From a virus, in the IMG/VR virus record IMGVR_UViG_3300031576_000025, positions 1-64,000 of that record: a stretch of DNA of 64,000 nt. One strand, given 5' to 3'. Made by a program: the position numbers and the translations under genes. This document shows, piece after piece, positions 39,101 through 46,278 of the stretch. The notes under the pieces are model-generated. The model made no database searches. It saw only the letters and a program-made list of their open reading frames with translations, and was not told the DNA's origin. Every line of letters starts with the position of its first letter. Within the stretch, counting starts at the first letter, position 1.

Positions 39101-41121
39101 CCGTGGGCAGCGTCCAGTCCGGGGCTTGGGCCGTGTCCGTCAACAACGCGGCCGGGGCTTCCGCCGTCAACGTCCAAGACGGCGGCAACAGCCTGACCAT
39201 TGACGACGGCGGCGGCTCTATCACCGTGGACGGAACCCTGACCGCCACCGTTTCAGGCAGCACCATCGTGGTCCGCAACGGCATCGGGTCCGACGCGGTG
39301 AACGTGCAAGACGGCGGCAACAGCATCACCGTGGACGCCGCAAACCTAGACGTGCGCGACCTGGTATTTTCCACGGACAAAGTGGACGCCAGCGGGTCCA
39401 CCCTGGGGGCCAACAGCGGGGTGGATATCGGGGACGTGACCATCAACAACGCGGCCGGTGCCGCTTCGGTCAATGTCCAAGACGGTGGCAACAGCCTGAC
39501 GGTGGACGCTGCCGACCTTGACATCCGCAACCTTTCCAGCGCCCAGGACAGCGTGGCTGCCACCCAGTCCGGGGCGTGGGCCACGTCGGTCAACAACGCC
39601 GCTGGCGCTTCGGCCGTAAACGTGCAGGACGGCGGGAACAGCTTGACGGTGGACGCTGCGGACTTTGACGTGCGGGACCTTTCGAGCGCGCAGGACACGG
39701 TGGGGTCCGTGCAATCCGGTGCCTGGACCGTGACGGCCAACGCCGGGACGGGCAAGTTCAACACCACGGGAAGCACCGTGAATGTGGCGAACCAGGAAGG
39801 CACGAGCCTTGCCGTGAACGACAACGGCGGCAGCTTGACCGTGGACGGCGCGGTGACCGCCAACGCAGGCAGCGGGACCTTCGCCGTGGACAACGCCGCT
39901 GGCGCGTCCGTTTCTGTGGACGACAACGCGGGCAGCCTGACCACGGACACGCCGCAGCTTCCCGCCTCCCTCACCGGGTCCGGCAACCTGAAGGTTTCCT
40001 TGGCCGAATCCAGCGCGGTGCAGGCGGTGTCCCAGTCCGGCACCTGGAACGTGGGGCTGTCCGCCGGGTCCAACAACGTGGGCACGGTGTCCGGCAGCAC
40101 TATCGTGGTCCGAAACGGCATCGGCGTGGACGCGGTCAACGTGCAGGACGGCGGCAACAGCCTCACCGTGGACGGCACCGTGACCGGAAACCAGGGCACG
40201 GCCGCAGCCCAGTCCGGCCGGTGGCCTATGTTCCTTTCCGACGGGACCAGCGAACGCGGGACCGCCAGCAACCCACTACGCACCGACCCCACCGGGACCA
40301 CGCCGCAGCCTGCAAGCCAGTCCGGCACCTGGGTGCTTGGTTCCAACAGCGGGGTGGATATCGGGGACGTGACCGTGAACAACGGCAGCGGTGCCGGTGC
40401 GGTCAACATCCAAGACGGCGGCAACAGCGTCACGGTGGACGCCGTGGACCTTGACGTTCGGGACCTGGCCTTTGGCAGCGACAGCGTGACCGCGCACCAA
40501 GGCGGCGCGTGGTCCGTGTCGTTGGCTGGCGGCAGCGCCAGCATCGGCAACGTGTCCGGTTCCACTATCGTGGTCCGCAACGGCACCGGCGCTGACGCCG
40601 TGAACATTCAGGACGGCGGCAACAGCCTGACGGTGGACGCCACCAACCTGGACGTTCGGGATTTCGCCTTCGCCACCGACAGGGTGGACACCAGCGGCAG
40701 CACGCTGGGCGCGAACAGCGGCGTGGACATTGGCGACGTGACCGTGAACAACGCCGGTGGCGCGTCCGCGGTCAATATCCAAGACGGCGGGAACAGCCTG
40801 ACCGTGGACACCGCCGGTGGCGCGCTGTCCGTGGAAGGCCAGGGCTATACCGCCCCGGCTATCGGGACGTTCACCGTCACCACCAGCGCGTCGGCAATCT
40901 TCATTGCCAACGCCAGCGCGGTTGGGCGTGAAGTCTGCAACGAAGGTGGGGCGCAAATCCGAATCGGCACGGCCGCCACCCTGACCACGGCCGTGGGCCG
41001 CCTGCTGGACCCTGGGGCCTGCTACGTGCTGGACAGCCTGCACCGCTACTTCCGCGGCGCGCTGTCCGCCATCGCCGTGACGGGCACGGCCAAGGTGACG
41101 ACCACGGAGCTGACGCCGTAA
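36154..41121 (+). CDS. Large repeat protein with signal peptide
   Basis: A 1655-residue protein. The first 26 residues are a Sec-type signal peptide (MKK, hydrophobic core AAVAVVAGILLAAFGSLW, likely cleavage after PLRA). About 90 to 1560 is built from short beta-repeats with recurring phrases VNVQDGGNSLTVD, NAGTGKFNTTGSTVNV, NQEGTSLAVNDNGGSL and NLDVRDLSSAQD, interrupted by helical LPLPAGAAT blocks. A C-terminal domain (GREVCNEGGAQIRIGT, then DPGACYVLDS) looks like a cap. Similar repeat proteins occur in environmental phages as fibre-like proteins, but export is odd for a virion part, since tails assemble in the cytoplasm. ATG 36154 has gagg 10 bases upstream; GTG 36139 is also possible. Confidence 0.75.
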   Translation: MKKPAAVAVVAGILLAAFGSLWPLRAEDELARRDGNRTPVMLGVVEGTGEIRMIRTTPDGAVIMSPASGSPSQAVNQGTAGAQEWPVKTKKGTSSMDVSGSTVGVSGSTVTVQTDPAHPINVNVVAGTINAGVSGSTIIVTGSTVNVVNVVSAPLHVNVVSGSISAGVSGSTVHVKNENGGTLAVSANNLDVRDLSFATDKADVTGSAVQVSNAGGVAAVNVQDGGNVLSVDDAGGSLTVDGTVAATQSGAWTVTANAGTGTQATDPVDRAARALGRAFLRDPTNTFNMGSAAAPVRVDTVGVTTAPVSVDSLPLPAGAATESTLSTINGKLPASVAADRTAAGAPSASRLSDGAAFYKATTPSDVQPISATALPLPAGAATSANQATSNGSLSSIDGKLPATVAADRATAGAPSAARLSDGTAFYKATTPSDTQPISAAALPLPAGAATETTAATIAGDTTSLDAKVPSQGQATMAASLPVAIASDQSALPVTQSGAWAVTANAGTGKFNTTGSTVNVTNQEGTSLAVNDAGGALTVDAVNLDTRDLTFAADKVDASGSTLGANNGVDIGNVTVDNTGGAGAVNVQDGGNSLTVDDGGSSLTVDGTVTANAGTGKFNTTGSTVNVANQEGTSLAVNDNGASLTVDASNLDVRDLSSSQDSISAVQSGAWTVTSHQGTAAAQSGRWPMFLSDGTNERGTDTLPLRVDPTGTTTQPVSGTVTSNAGTGTFNVQATAASPAAARLSDGAAFYKATTPADTQPISAAALPLPSGAATAANQSTANGSLASIDGKLPAALTGSGNLKVSLAESTAVQAVSQSGAWTVTANAGTGKFDTTGSTVSIHGSTIQVRNAFGESLNVGDGSGPLTVDGTVAATQSGSWSAAVNNAAGASAVNVQDGGNSLTVDAADLDVRDLTNASDSVTSHQGGAWTVTANAGTGKFNTTGSTVNIANQEGTSLAVNDNGGSLTVDASNLDVRDLSSAQDTVGSVQSGAWAVSVNNAAGASAVNVQDGGNSLTIDDGGGSITVDGTLTATVSGSTIVVRNGIGSDAVNVQDGGNSITVDAANLDVRDLVFSTDKVDASGSTLGANSGVDIGDVTINNAAGAASVNVQDGGNSLTVDAADLDIRNLSSAQDSVAATQSGAWATSVNNAAGASAVNVQDGGNSLTVDAADFDVRDLSSAQDTVGSVQSGAWTVTANAGTGKFNTTGSTVNVANQEGTSLAVNDNGGSLTVDGAVTANAGSGTFAVDNAAGASVSVDDNAGSLTTDTPQLPASLTGSGNLKVSLAESSAVQAVSQSGTWNVGLSAGSNNVGTVSGSTIVVRNGIGVDAVNVQDGGNSLTVDGTVTGNQGTAAAQSGRWPMFLSDGTSERGTASNPLRTDPTGTTPQPASQSGTWVLGSNSGVDIGDVTVNNGSGAGAVNIQDGGNSVTVDAVDLDVRDLAFGSDSVTAHQGGAWSVSLAGGSASIGNVSGSTIVVRNGTGADAVNIQDGGNSLTVDATNLDVRDFAFATDRVDTSGSTLGANSGVDIGDVTVNNAGGASAVNIQDGGNSLTVDTAGGALSVEGQGYTAPAIGTFTVTTSASAIFIANASAVGREVCNEGGAQIRIGTAATLTTAVGRLLDPGACYVLDSLHRYFRGALSAIAVTGTAKVTTTELTP
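36424..40850 (+). repeat. Degenerate in-gene repeat array
   Basis: Most of the large gene consists of repeats in several arrangements of the same few DNA blocks, each 40-120 bases, encoding GGNSLTVD, TGKFNTTGSTVNV, NQEGTSLAVND and NLDVRDL units. Spacing is irregular, copies differ at third positions, and some blocks are duplicated nearly exactly (for example near 37680-37740, 38003-38060, 38960-39030 and 39740-39810). Such arrays recombine easily and may vary in copy number. Confidence 0.8.
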
Positions 41122-41144
41122 CGGGCGCTGATATGGGGGACACT

Positions 41145-41675
41145 ATGCGGCGTTACTTCATGCTGGCAGTCCTGGCCCTGACGTGCGCGGGGCAGGCGTG
41201 GGCGCTTGGCGGGCGCGCCAATCCTACGGACCTTGCGGACACGGCCTACAAGGCGGTGTCCGAGGCCGTCACCAACAGCAACACCCTACAGGATGACAAT
41301 GACCTGGTGGTGAACTTGGTGGCGTACAGCACCTACACGGTGGAAGGGCTCATCCTGTCAACCGCCGCGGCGGCGCAGCCCGATTTGAAAATATCCTTTG
41401 CCGTCCCGGCCGGGTCCACCATGTCCATCGCATACTTTGGGCCAGCCACCAATGACGGCACATTCCGCGGGGCCGTTCTCGTTGACAGCGGTGTTGCATC
41501 GGCAGAAATCCCGGCCACTGGCGGCTTCACCAGCGCGATGAATATCACCGGAACGGTGGTGACTGGGGCCAACAACGGGACCCTTACGCTGCGTTGGGCC
41601 CAGCAGACCGCTGACCTAAGCAGCACGTTCGTGCATGGCGGCAGCTACCTGCGGGTGGCGCGGAGGTTCCCTTGA
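41145..41675 (+). CDS. Secreted beta-rich protein with signal peptide
   Basis: A 176-residue protein. MRRYFMLAVLALTCAGQAWA is a signal peptide, likely cleaved after residue 20. The mature part (about 155 residues) is beta-rich: TVEGLILSTAAAAQPDLKIS, NITGTVVTGANNGTLTLRWA and a final FVHGGSYLRVARRFP, a pattern common at the ends of phage fibre and host-interaction proteins. ATG 41145 follows gggggacac; an ATG at 41133 lacks a binding site. It is the second of three adjacent genes with signal peptides. Confidence 0.7.
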   Translation: MRRYFMLAVLALTCAGQAWALGGRANPTDLADTAYKAVSEAVTNSNTLQDDNDLVVNLVAYSTYTVEGLILSTAAAAQPDLKISFAVPAGSTMSIAYFGPATNDGTFRGAVLVDSGVASAEIPATGGFTSAMNITGTVVTGANNGTLTLRWAQQTADLSSTFVHGGSYLRVARRFP

Positions 41676-41844
41676 AGAACAACCTACTGGCTGGGGCATT
41701 GCTGGTGTTGCTGGGGACCAGCCTGGCGCTGGCGTGGACGGGCAGGCCCTCTACCTGCGCGCCCCGGACGGGCATTGCGTGACCCCGGCGGTGGACAACC
41801 TGAACGTGGTCACGTGGGGAACCGCGACCTGCCCGGAACCGTAG
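41672..41844 (+). pseudogene. Small secreted protein split by a frame change
   Basis: From TTG 41672 (TTGA overlap with the previous stop) one frame encodes LKNNLLAGALLVLLGTSLALA, a perfect signal peptide, but then runs to a TGA at 41782. In the -1 frame the sequence continues as a natural mature domain (DGQALYLRAPDGHCVTPA, then VDNLNVVTWGTATCPEP) to the TAG at 41844. Joined at about 41734 they give a 56-residue secreted protein with two Cys and cleavage after ALA. No classic slippery heptamer is seen at the junction. An indel, a sequencing error or an unusual frameshift is possible. Confidence 0.55.
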
Positions 41845-41879
41845 GCGCATAGCCGTAAGACGCACAAAAGGGGGGGGCA

Positions 41880-42194
41880 ATGTCGCCAGAGGACCGCGCG
41901 CTGTTTCAGGAACTACGCCATGGGCTTGCAAACCTAGCACCGCTGCCGGGCATGGTGGCGCACCTGGACACCCGCCTAAACGGGGTTGACGCCACGCTGC
42001 GCGGCGTGCAAATCGCCGTGGCGGCCAAAGACGCCGAGCACGCCACGAAGCTGGACCAGCACGCCGGGGCCATTAAGACCTTGGGGGACCGCGTTCGGGA
42101 ACACGTTGGCCAGCACTGGACCTGGCTGCTTGCCACCGTCGGCCTGGTTGCGGCAATCATGGCCGCTGCGAAAATGCTTTCGGGGAAACCTTGA
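41880..42194 (+). CDS. XhlA/holin-like membrane protein
   Basis: A 104-residue protein with a strong GGGGGGGG ribosome binding run. Amphipathic helices with an L-x6-L pattern (HLDTRLNGVDATLRGVQIAV, KLDQHAGAIKTLGDRVREHV) are followed by one C-terminal transmembrane helix (TWLLATVGLVAAIMAAAKML). This is the layout of haemolysin-XhlA proteins and of some holins or tail-anchored spanin-like factors. Its place before the endolysin gene suggests a lysis role. Confidence 0.65.
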   Translation: MSPEDRALFQELRHGLANLAPLPGMVAHLDTRLNGVDATLRGVQIAVAAKDAEHATKLDQHAGAIKTLGDRVREHVGQHWTWLLATVGLVAAIMAAAKMLSGKP

Positions 42195-42221
42195 AGTTCA
42201 GCGCGCCGTCGGCGGTGTCCC

Positions 42222-42536
42222 GTGGCCGCTAACGGGAACGGGCACAGCGACGGCAAGGTGACGGTGGCCGTTGCCGCCGTGGTGCTGCGTGGCAAGCGCC
42301 CGGCGCGGCTGGCGCAATGGCTGAAGATTTACGACCGCGAGGAGGACAGGTTTTTCTGTGTCCGCCCCGATTTCTTGGTGGTGCAAAAGGGCGACCTGGC
42401 CGCCCAGCTACACGCGCAGGTGGACGAATTCGTGGCGGGCATGGAAGCTGGCGGCCTTGCGTACATAGGCAGCCTGTCCTACGAATCCGAAGGTGACAAG
42501 ACGGCCCCGCGGAAGCCGGGGGAAGAAAGCACGTGA
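42222..42536 (+). CDS. Hypothetical protein, 104 aa
   Basis: A 104-residue soluble protein from GTG 42222. Core VTVAVAAVVLRGKRPARLAQ followed by LKIYDREEDRFFCVRPDFLV and a helix. Its stop overlaps the GTG of the endolysin gene (GTGA). No family recognised; a lysis accessory is possible only from context. Confidence 0.55.
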   Translation: MAANGNGHSDGKVTVAVAAVVLRGKRPARLAQWLKIYDREEDRFFCVRPDFLVVQKGDLAAQLHAQVDEFVAGMEAGGLAYIGSLSYESEGDKTAPRKPGEEST

Positions 42537-43057
42537 CGGACTTCAATCTGTCCAAGCATTTAAAGTTCTACGAATTGACGACGACGGTGCGCGCTGGATT
42601 GCTGGCTGCGAACCGCGAAGGCGGCCTGCTGGTGGTGCCCAAGCTGTCGCTTCTGTGCGTCACCCTGCTGGAACCGTTGCGCCCCGTCGTCAACGCGCCG
42701 GTGTCAGTTTCAAACGGCTACCGCAGCGACGTGCTGAACCGGGCGGTTGGTGGCAGCCAGACCAGCCAGCACTGCAAGGGCGAAGCTGCCGACTGGGTGC
42801 CGGGCGACCTGCGGCGGGACAGGGCGGCCATGTGGTCCAGGTACCAGCTGTGCGCGAACTGGCTGCGGTCCAGCGGGTCCATGTTCGGCCAGTTTATTTT
42901 CGAGGAAAAGTCAGACGACAAGGGGCCGTACTTTTGGTTCCACCTGTCCCTTGGGTTCCCGTTCAGGCCGCTGGTGAAATGCGGGGAACTTATGACGTAC
43001 AATCAGCGGGACAGCTACAGGCTGCTGGAACGCATGGCGTTTCCGGGGTGGGCGTGA
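42533..43057 (+). CDS. Endolysin, peptidase M15 family
   Basis: A 174-residue zinc peptidase of the M15 (VanY/DD-carboxypeptidase-like) family. SVSNGYRSDVLNRAVGG, SQHCKGEAADW (about residues 78-88, with zinc ligands H and D) and the final WFHLSL (His about 137) are the family's conserved motifs. It cleaves the peptide cross-links of peptidoglycan during host lysis. There is no signal peptide, so a holin is needed. Single-domain architecture is typical of phages of Gram-negative hosts. GTG start coupled to the preceding gene. Confidence 0.92.
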   Translation: MTDFNLSKHLKFYELTTTVRAGLLAANREGGLLVVPKLSLLCVTLLEPLRPVVNAPVSVSNGYRSDVLNRAVGGSQTSQHCKGEAADWVPGDLRRDRAAMWSRYQLCANWLRSSGSMFGQFIFEEKSDDKGPYFWFHLSLGFPFRPLVKCGELMTYNQRDSYRLLERMAFPGWA

Positions 43058-43206
43058 GCTTGTGGGCGAAGGCGTGGGGGCTGTTGTCCGGCAAGGGCTT
43101 CCATGTGACGCTGCTGCGCTTTCGTTTCGGCGGCCCGCCGCGCGACCAGCGGCCGGACGCCGTGAAGGGCAGGAACAAGGGCGGAAAGGGGGGGACGAAA
43201 CGATGA
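43054..43206 (+). CDS. Small basic hypothetical protein
   Basis: A 50-residue protein from GTG 43054 (GTGA coupling) with a hydrophobic/amphipathic N-terminus (SLWAKAWGLLSGKGFHVTLL) and a strongly basic Gly/Lys/Arg tail. Its position after the endolysin suggests a lysis-cassette peptide, but no family fits. Confidence 0.45.
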   Translation: MSLWAKAWGLLSGKGFHVTLLRFRFGGPPRDQRPDAVKGRNKGGKGGTKR

Positions 43207-43865
43207 ACTTGTGCATGGGCTTGGGGCTGGTGCTGGTGGCGTTCGCTGGGCTGGTGACCGGCGGAGGGTGGGCGGTGCTGGCCGCCACGCTGCTGTTGAC
43301 CTTGGCGGCGCTGAACGGCCGCCGTGTCGCTTTCCCGTGGCTGGACCAGCGGCGCGTGCTGTCGTTGGCGTCCGTGACCGTGGCGCTGCTGGCGGCCTTG
43401 GCCGGTCCTGCGCTCGCCTGGTCCCCGCGGGACTACCACGTGGGCCTGCCGCTGGTCTTGCGCACGGACGCCGTGGGCGCGCGCGACCTGCAACGCGGGC
43501 AGTGGTTGTCCGGCGTCGGGGTGGACATGCTGTGGCTGCACCGCGAGGACGAAAAGCAGCCGATTTTCTACCTGTCCGGGCAGCACCTTTACAACGCCAG
43601 CGAGCAGGGTAAGGGCAGCCTGGGCGCGGCCTTCGGGGTCAACACCGGGAAGGCCGGGGAAGTGGTGCAGCGCGGCGCGGAACTGCTGCTGCCCGACCAG
43701 GCCCACCGCCTGAAGTGGCTCACCGCGCTTTCCAACTGGGTGTCCGTCGAAGCGTCCGGCGGGTACCGGGTGTTCGGCACTCCGCAAGGCCAAAGCCCGT
43801 GGGTCTACGCCGTGGGCGGCAAGGTCCGCATCCCCCTGGAACGCCTGTGGGGCGCGGCCTACTGA
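43203..43865 (+). CDS. Membrane protein of the lysis region
   Basis: A 220-residue protein. Three hydrophobic segments occupy residues about 2-20, 22-40 and 52-75 (LSLASVTVALLAALAGPALAW), then a soluble beta-rich domain (YHVGLPLVLRTDAVGARDLQ, YLSGQHLYNASEQGKG, WVYAVGGKVRIPLE). The third segment ends like a signal-peptidase site (ALAW), so the beta domain may be exported to the periplasm or outer membrane. A spanin or pore role is possible but not shown. Confidence 0.55.
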   Translation: MNLCMGLGLVLVAFAGLVTGGGWAVLAATLLLTLAALNGRRVAFPWLDQRRVLSLASVTVALLAALAGPALAWSPRDYHVGLPLVLRTDAVGARDLQRGQWLSGVGVDMLWLHREDEKQPIFYLSGQHLYNASEQGKGSLGAAFGVNTGKAGEVVQRGAELLLPDQAHRLKWLTALSNWVSVEASGGYRVFGTPQGQSPWVYAVGGKVRIPLERLWGAAY

Positions 43866-43866
43866 C

Positions 43867-44088
43867 ATGGGCCTTGTCCCCGACCATATCAGCGTAGGCG
43901 CTGACGCGGCCACGCTGACGGCCGCGCAAGGGCTGGTCACGCGCCTGTGTGGCAGCCTGGACGGGCTGCGTGACGCTGGCCTGAAGCTGGCGGACACCTT
44001 CAAGCAGGGCCGCCTGTGCATCACCGTGGACTGGGACGCCGCCAAGCGGACCCAGCCCGGCAACCCGGCCGCGCCGGGAACGACTTAG
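43867..44088 (+). CDS. Hypothetical helical protein, 73 aa
   Basis: A 73-residue protein with helices around AATLTAAQGLVTRLCGSLDG and a short beta-strand (LCITVDWD). ATG 43867 immediately follows the previous stop. No family recognised. Confidence 0.5.
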   Translation: MGLVPDHISVGADAATLTAAQGLVTRLCGSLDGLRDAGLKLADTFKQGRLCITVDWDAAKRTQPGNPAAPGTT

Positions 44089-44098
44089 GGGGGGGCGC

Positions 44099-44338
44099 AT
44101 GAACATCAAGGAATTCCTGGAGTCCAAGAAGGCAAAGGGCTTCATTCTTGGCCTGCTTGGCCTGGGCCTGGCGCATTACGGCGGGTTCAGCCAGGAAGAA
44201 CAGAAGAACATCCTCTACCTCGCCGGGCTTTACCTGGGGTCCCAGGGCGTTGCGGACATGGGGAAGGAAAAGGCCAAGGTGGAAGCCGCAGCCGCCGCGC
44301 CGCAGCCCGGTGCGTCAGGCGCGCCCGGCGACGTGTAG
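44099..44338 (+). CDS. Holin-like small membrane protein
   Basis: A 79-residue protein with a gggggggc ribosome binding site. A hydrophobic segment (FILGLLGLGLAHYGGF, residues about 15-30), a second weaker one (NILYLAGLYLGSQGV) and a charged Ala/Pro-rich tail suit a two-helix holin. Identification rests on topology and nearness to the endolysin gene only. Confidence 0.5.
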   Translation: MNIKEFLESKKAKGFILGLLGLGLAHYGGFSQEEQKNILYLAGLYLGSQGVADMGKEKAKVEAAAAAPQPGASGAPGDV

Positions 44339-44341
44339 GAC

Positions 44342-44358
44342 CCCGGCCACTGGCCGGG
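44342..44358 (+). terminator. Perfect 7-bp hairpin downstream of holin-like gene
   Basis: CCCGGCC (44342-44348), loop ACT, GGCCGGG (44352-44358), directly after the stop of the preceding gene. There is no T-tract, so it may be a Rho-assisted or partial terminator, or an mRNA-stabilising element. Confidence 0.5.
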
Positions 44359-44382
44359 CAGTCACAACAACTGGGGGACGCC

Positions 44383-44541
44383 ATGAAGAAAGCCAGGCGC
44401 ACGACGCACCGCAGCAGCAGCGGCAAGAAGCTGCTGGCCAAGCGGGACAAGTCCGGCAAGTTCAGGGACATCCAGACCTGGAAAGGCAGCAGCAGCCGGG
44501 ACCAGCGCAAGAAGCACACCAAGTCCGACCGGGCGCGGTAG
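44383..44541 (+). CDS. Very basic 52-aa protein
   Basis: A 52-residue protein from ATG 44383, preceded by ctggggga. Lys/Arg/Ser-rich (KKARRTTHRSSSGKKLLAKR...), reminiscent of small nucleic-acid-binding or host-chromatin-binding phage proteins. It is the last rightward gene before the converging integrase operon. Function unknown. Confidence 0.55.
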   Translation: MKKARRTTHRSSSGKKLLAKRDKSGKFRDIQTWKGSSSRDQRKKHTKSDRAR

Positions 44542-44702
44542 TCGCTGCAAGACGTGCGCGCGTCCCGCCCGGTCAACGGGCGGGGCCCGCAGTGGGCCCC
44601 CGCACCCGAAACACCCTCCAGGCCCTGGGTGCCGGGGTCCACTGCGGGCAGCGGCCCTGCCTGCGGATTCCTCGCCGCAGACGGGGTGCTGCCCGCAACC
44701 CG
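44542..44702. other. Convergent intergenic region, candidate attP
   Basis: About 160 bases between the last rightward lysis-region gene and the 3' end of the integrase. It holds the terminator hairpin below and further GC-rich inverted repeats (GGGCCCGCAGTGGGCCC at about 44583-44599). Integrase-proximal gaps often contain attP, but the core cannot be told from this sequence alone, and no copy of the tRNA-Asn 3' end is present. Confidence 0.4.
44564..44584. terminator. Convergent terminator hairpin
   Basis: CCCGCCCG (44564-44571), loop gtcaa, CGGGCGGG (44577-44584), a perfect 8-bp stem between convergent genes. Symmetric, so it can serve both strands. No U-tract is visible on either side. Confidence 0.6.
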
Positions 44703-45581
44703 CTAGGCCCGGAAGCCCGGGTGCGCAGCGGCGCAGGCCGCCGCCAGGTGGGTGACGGAAACCCTGGTGTAACGCTGGGTGGTGGTGATGCTGGCGTGGC
44801 CCAGGTAGCCCTGAATCGTCCGAATGTCGGCCCCGCCTTCCAGCATGTGGGTGGCGGCGCTGTGGCGCAGCTGGTGCGGGTGGACCGGCGCGGACAGCCC
44901 GGCGCGCTGCGCAAGCTGGCGCAGCACCCACCACACCGCCGCCCGGTCCAGGGGCTTGCCCCTGGGCGACAGCATGAGGGCTTCGGCGGCCGGGTAGCGC
45001 GCGGCCCGCGCGGCCATGTAGGCCCGCAGGGCGGCCACGGCACGCGGCCCGACCGGCAGCAGGCGTTCCTTCCCACCCTTCCCCTTGACCAGCACCGTGC
45101 TGTGGTCCAGGTCCACGTTCACCACCAGCAGGCCGCAAAGTTCTGACGCCCGCAGCCCGGCCACGTAAAGGACCAGCAGCAGGGCCTTGTTCCGCAGTTC
45201 AATGAAGCGGGTCCCAAAGGACTGGCCCAGCAGGCGGTCCATGTCCGACTGGTCCAGGGACTTGGGCAGGGGCAGCTTCGGCTGCTGCACGGACAAGCCC
45301 ACCGTTGGGTCAACAGCGGCCAGGCCGCGGGCCAGCAGCCAGCGGTGGTACCCGGTGGCCACGGCGACGTCCAGGGCGACCGTGGCCGGGGCCTTCCCAG
45401 CCGCCTGGCGCACGGTCAGGTAGCCCACCACGTCCGAGTGGGCGGCCGTTTCGGCGGCCTTCCCATGGGCCGCCAGGTGGGCCTGGTAGGCCGTCAGCGC
45501 CCTGCTGTAGGTGTCCAGGGTGGCCGGGGAACGCCCGCCCGCCTTCAGGTCCGCCAGGTACGCCGCCAGGTGCCCGTTCAT
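44703..45581 (-). CDS. int: Tyrosine integrase (XerC/D-like)
   Basis: A 292-residue site-specific recombinase. The N-terminal SAM-like core-binding domain (residues 1-85) precedes the catalytic domain, which has all active residues: R in VAGLRASEL, K in VKGKGGKERLLPV, HxLR in HPHQLRHSAAT, H in YLGHASI and nucleophile Y in TTQRYTRV. It is expected to integrate and excise phage DNA at attP/attB. The compact size with no extra arm-binding domain resembles Xer-type enzymes. ATG 45581 has gggggg upstream and overlaps the preceding gene's stop by 4 bases. It ends a leftward three-gene operon under an operator-bearing promoter. Confidence 0.93.
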   Translation of the reverse strand: MNGHLAAYLADLKAGGRSPATLDTYSRALTAYQAHLAAHGKAAETAAHSDVVGYLTVRQAAGKAPATVALDVAVATGYHRWLLARGLAAVDPTVGLSVQQPKLPLPKSLDQSDMDRLLGQSFGTRFIELRNKALLLVLYVAGLRASELCGLLVVNVDLDHSTVLVKGKGGKERLLPVGPRAVAALRAYMAARAARYPAAEALMLSPRGKPLDRAAVWWVLRQLAQRAGLSAPVHPHQLRHSAATHMLEGGADIRTIQGYLGHASITTTQRYTRVSVTHLAAACAAAHPGFRA

Positions 45582-45763
45582 GCCCGCCCCCCGTGCAGCT
45601 GCGCAGCCGCCGCGTCCACGCACGCCAGGTCAGCCGCGGCAATGGACAGGGCGCGCGCGGGGTCCTTGGCCATGTCCACATGATACTGCCCGCGCAGGTA
45701 GCCGTCCAGGGCCAGCTGCGCGGTGGTGTACGACTGCCTGGCCAGCCTGGTCCGCCGGGTCAC
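45578..45763 (-). CDS. Small helical protein in the integrase operon
   Basis: A 61-residue helical protein (SYTTAQLALDGYLRGQYHVD, ARALSIAAADLACVDAAAAQ) from GTG 45763. It overlaps both neighbours by 4 bases, so it is made with integrase. Excisionases and recombination directionality factors are often this size, but no winged-helix signature is seen. Confidence 0.55.
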   Translation of the reverse strand: MTRRTRLARQSYTTAQLALDGYLRGQYHVDMAKDPARALSIAAADLACVDAAAAQLHGGRA

Positions 45764-46266
45764 GGCAGCACCGTCCATTCGCGGGTGCGCACCACGAACA
45801 ACTGCGCCCGGCCCTTCGGCTTGGTCTGCCGGATTTCCGCCGTCACGTTCCATTCGGGCATGGCGTCCTGAAGCGCGAACGCCCGGGCCTTCACCCAGTC
45901 CCCCGCCTTCAGCGCCGCCGACGCCGAACTGCTGCCGGTGACGGCCTGGGTGGCAATGACCTGGCTGCCGTTGCGCAGCGTCACGGTGTAGGTGGACATG
46001 CCAGCCACCAGTTCGCGGATTTTGGAAGCCATGGCCTCGATGGCCCCCGGGCTGCTGTCGCGGACGTGCGACCAGTCGCCGCCCATTTCTAAGGCCGCCG
46101 ACAGGGTAAGCGGGCCGAAGCCGTCGCCCAAGGAGTAAACTTCCCAGTGCTGCGCCGTCGTCAGGGTCTTGCGGTTGTCGCCGTTGAAGTGCAGGTGGGA
46201 CACCACCAGGTCCCAGTTCTTGTTCGCCGCTTCCAGAAGTTCCGACATCTTCGCTGCGCTGCCCAT
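45760..46266 (-). CDS. First gene of the integrase operon, unknown
   Basis: A 168-residue protein. Residues 1-50 are helical (SELLEAANKNWDLVVSHL), followed by a mixed alpha/beta part (EMGGDWSHVRDSSPGAIEAM) and a C-terminal beta-rich barrel-like region (TYTVTLRNGSQVIATQAV, WVKARAFALQD). No family recognised. Translation start ATG 46266 follows GGGGGG(CGAAA), next to a leader hairpin, and is driven by the promoter at 46310-46337. Its coupling suggests a role in integration or its control. Confidence 0.6.
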   Translation of the reverse strand: MGSAAKMSELLEAANKNWDLVVSHLHFNGDNRKTLTTAQHWEVYSLGDGFGPLTLSAALEMGGDWSHVRDSSPGAIEAMASKIRELVAGMSTYTVTLRNGSQVIATQAVTGSSSASAALKAGDWVKARAFALQDAMPEWNVTAEIRQTKPKGRAQLFVVRTREWTVLP

Positions 46267-46278
46267 TTTCGCCCCCCG

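Noticed and set aside
36154-41675. Diversity-generating retroelement with a variable repeat in the fibre gene
   Set aside because: No reverse transcriptase gene or template repeat is present in the window, and the repeats lack a terminal variable region with adenine-specific changes.
41635-41844. A single ORF from ATG 41635 through the small secreted gene
   Set aside because: The first half reads as an unnatural Gly/Trp/Pro-rich sequence, whereas the signal peptide in the other frame is convincing; a frame change explains both better.
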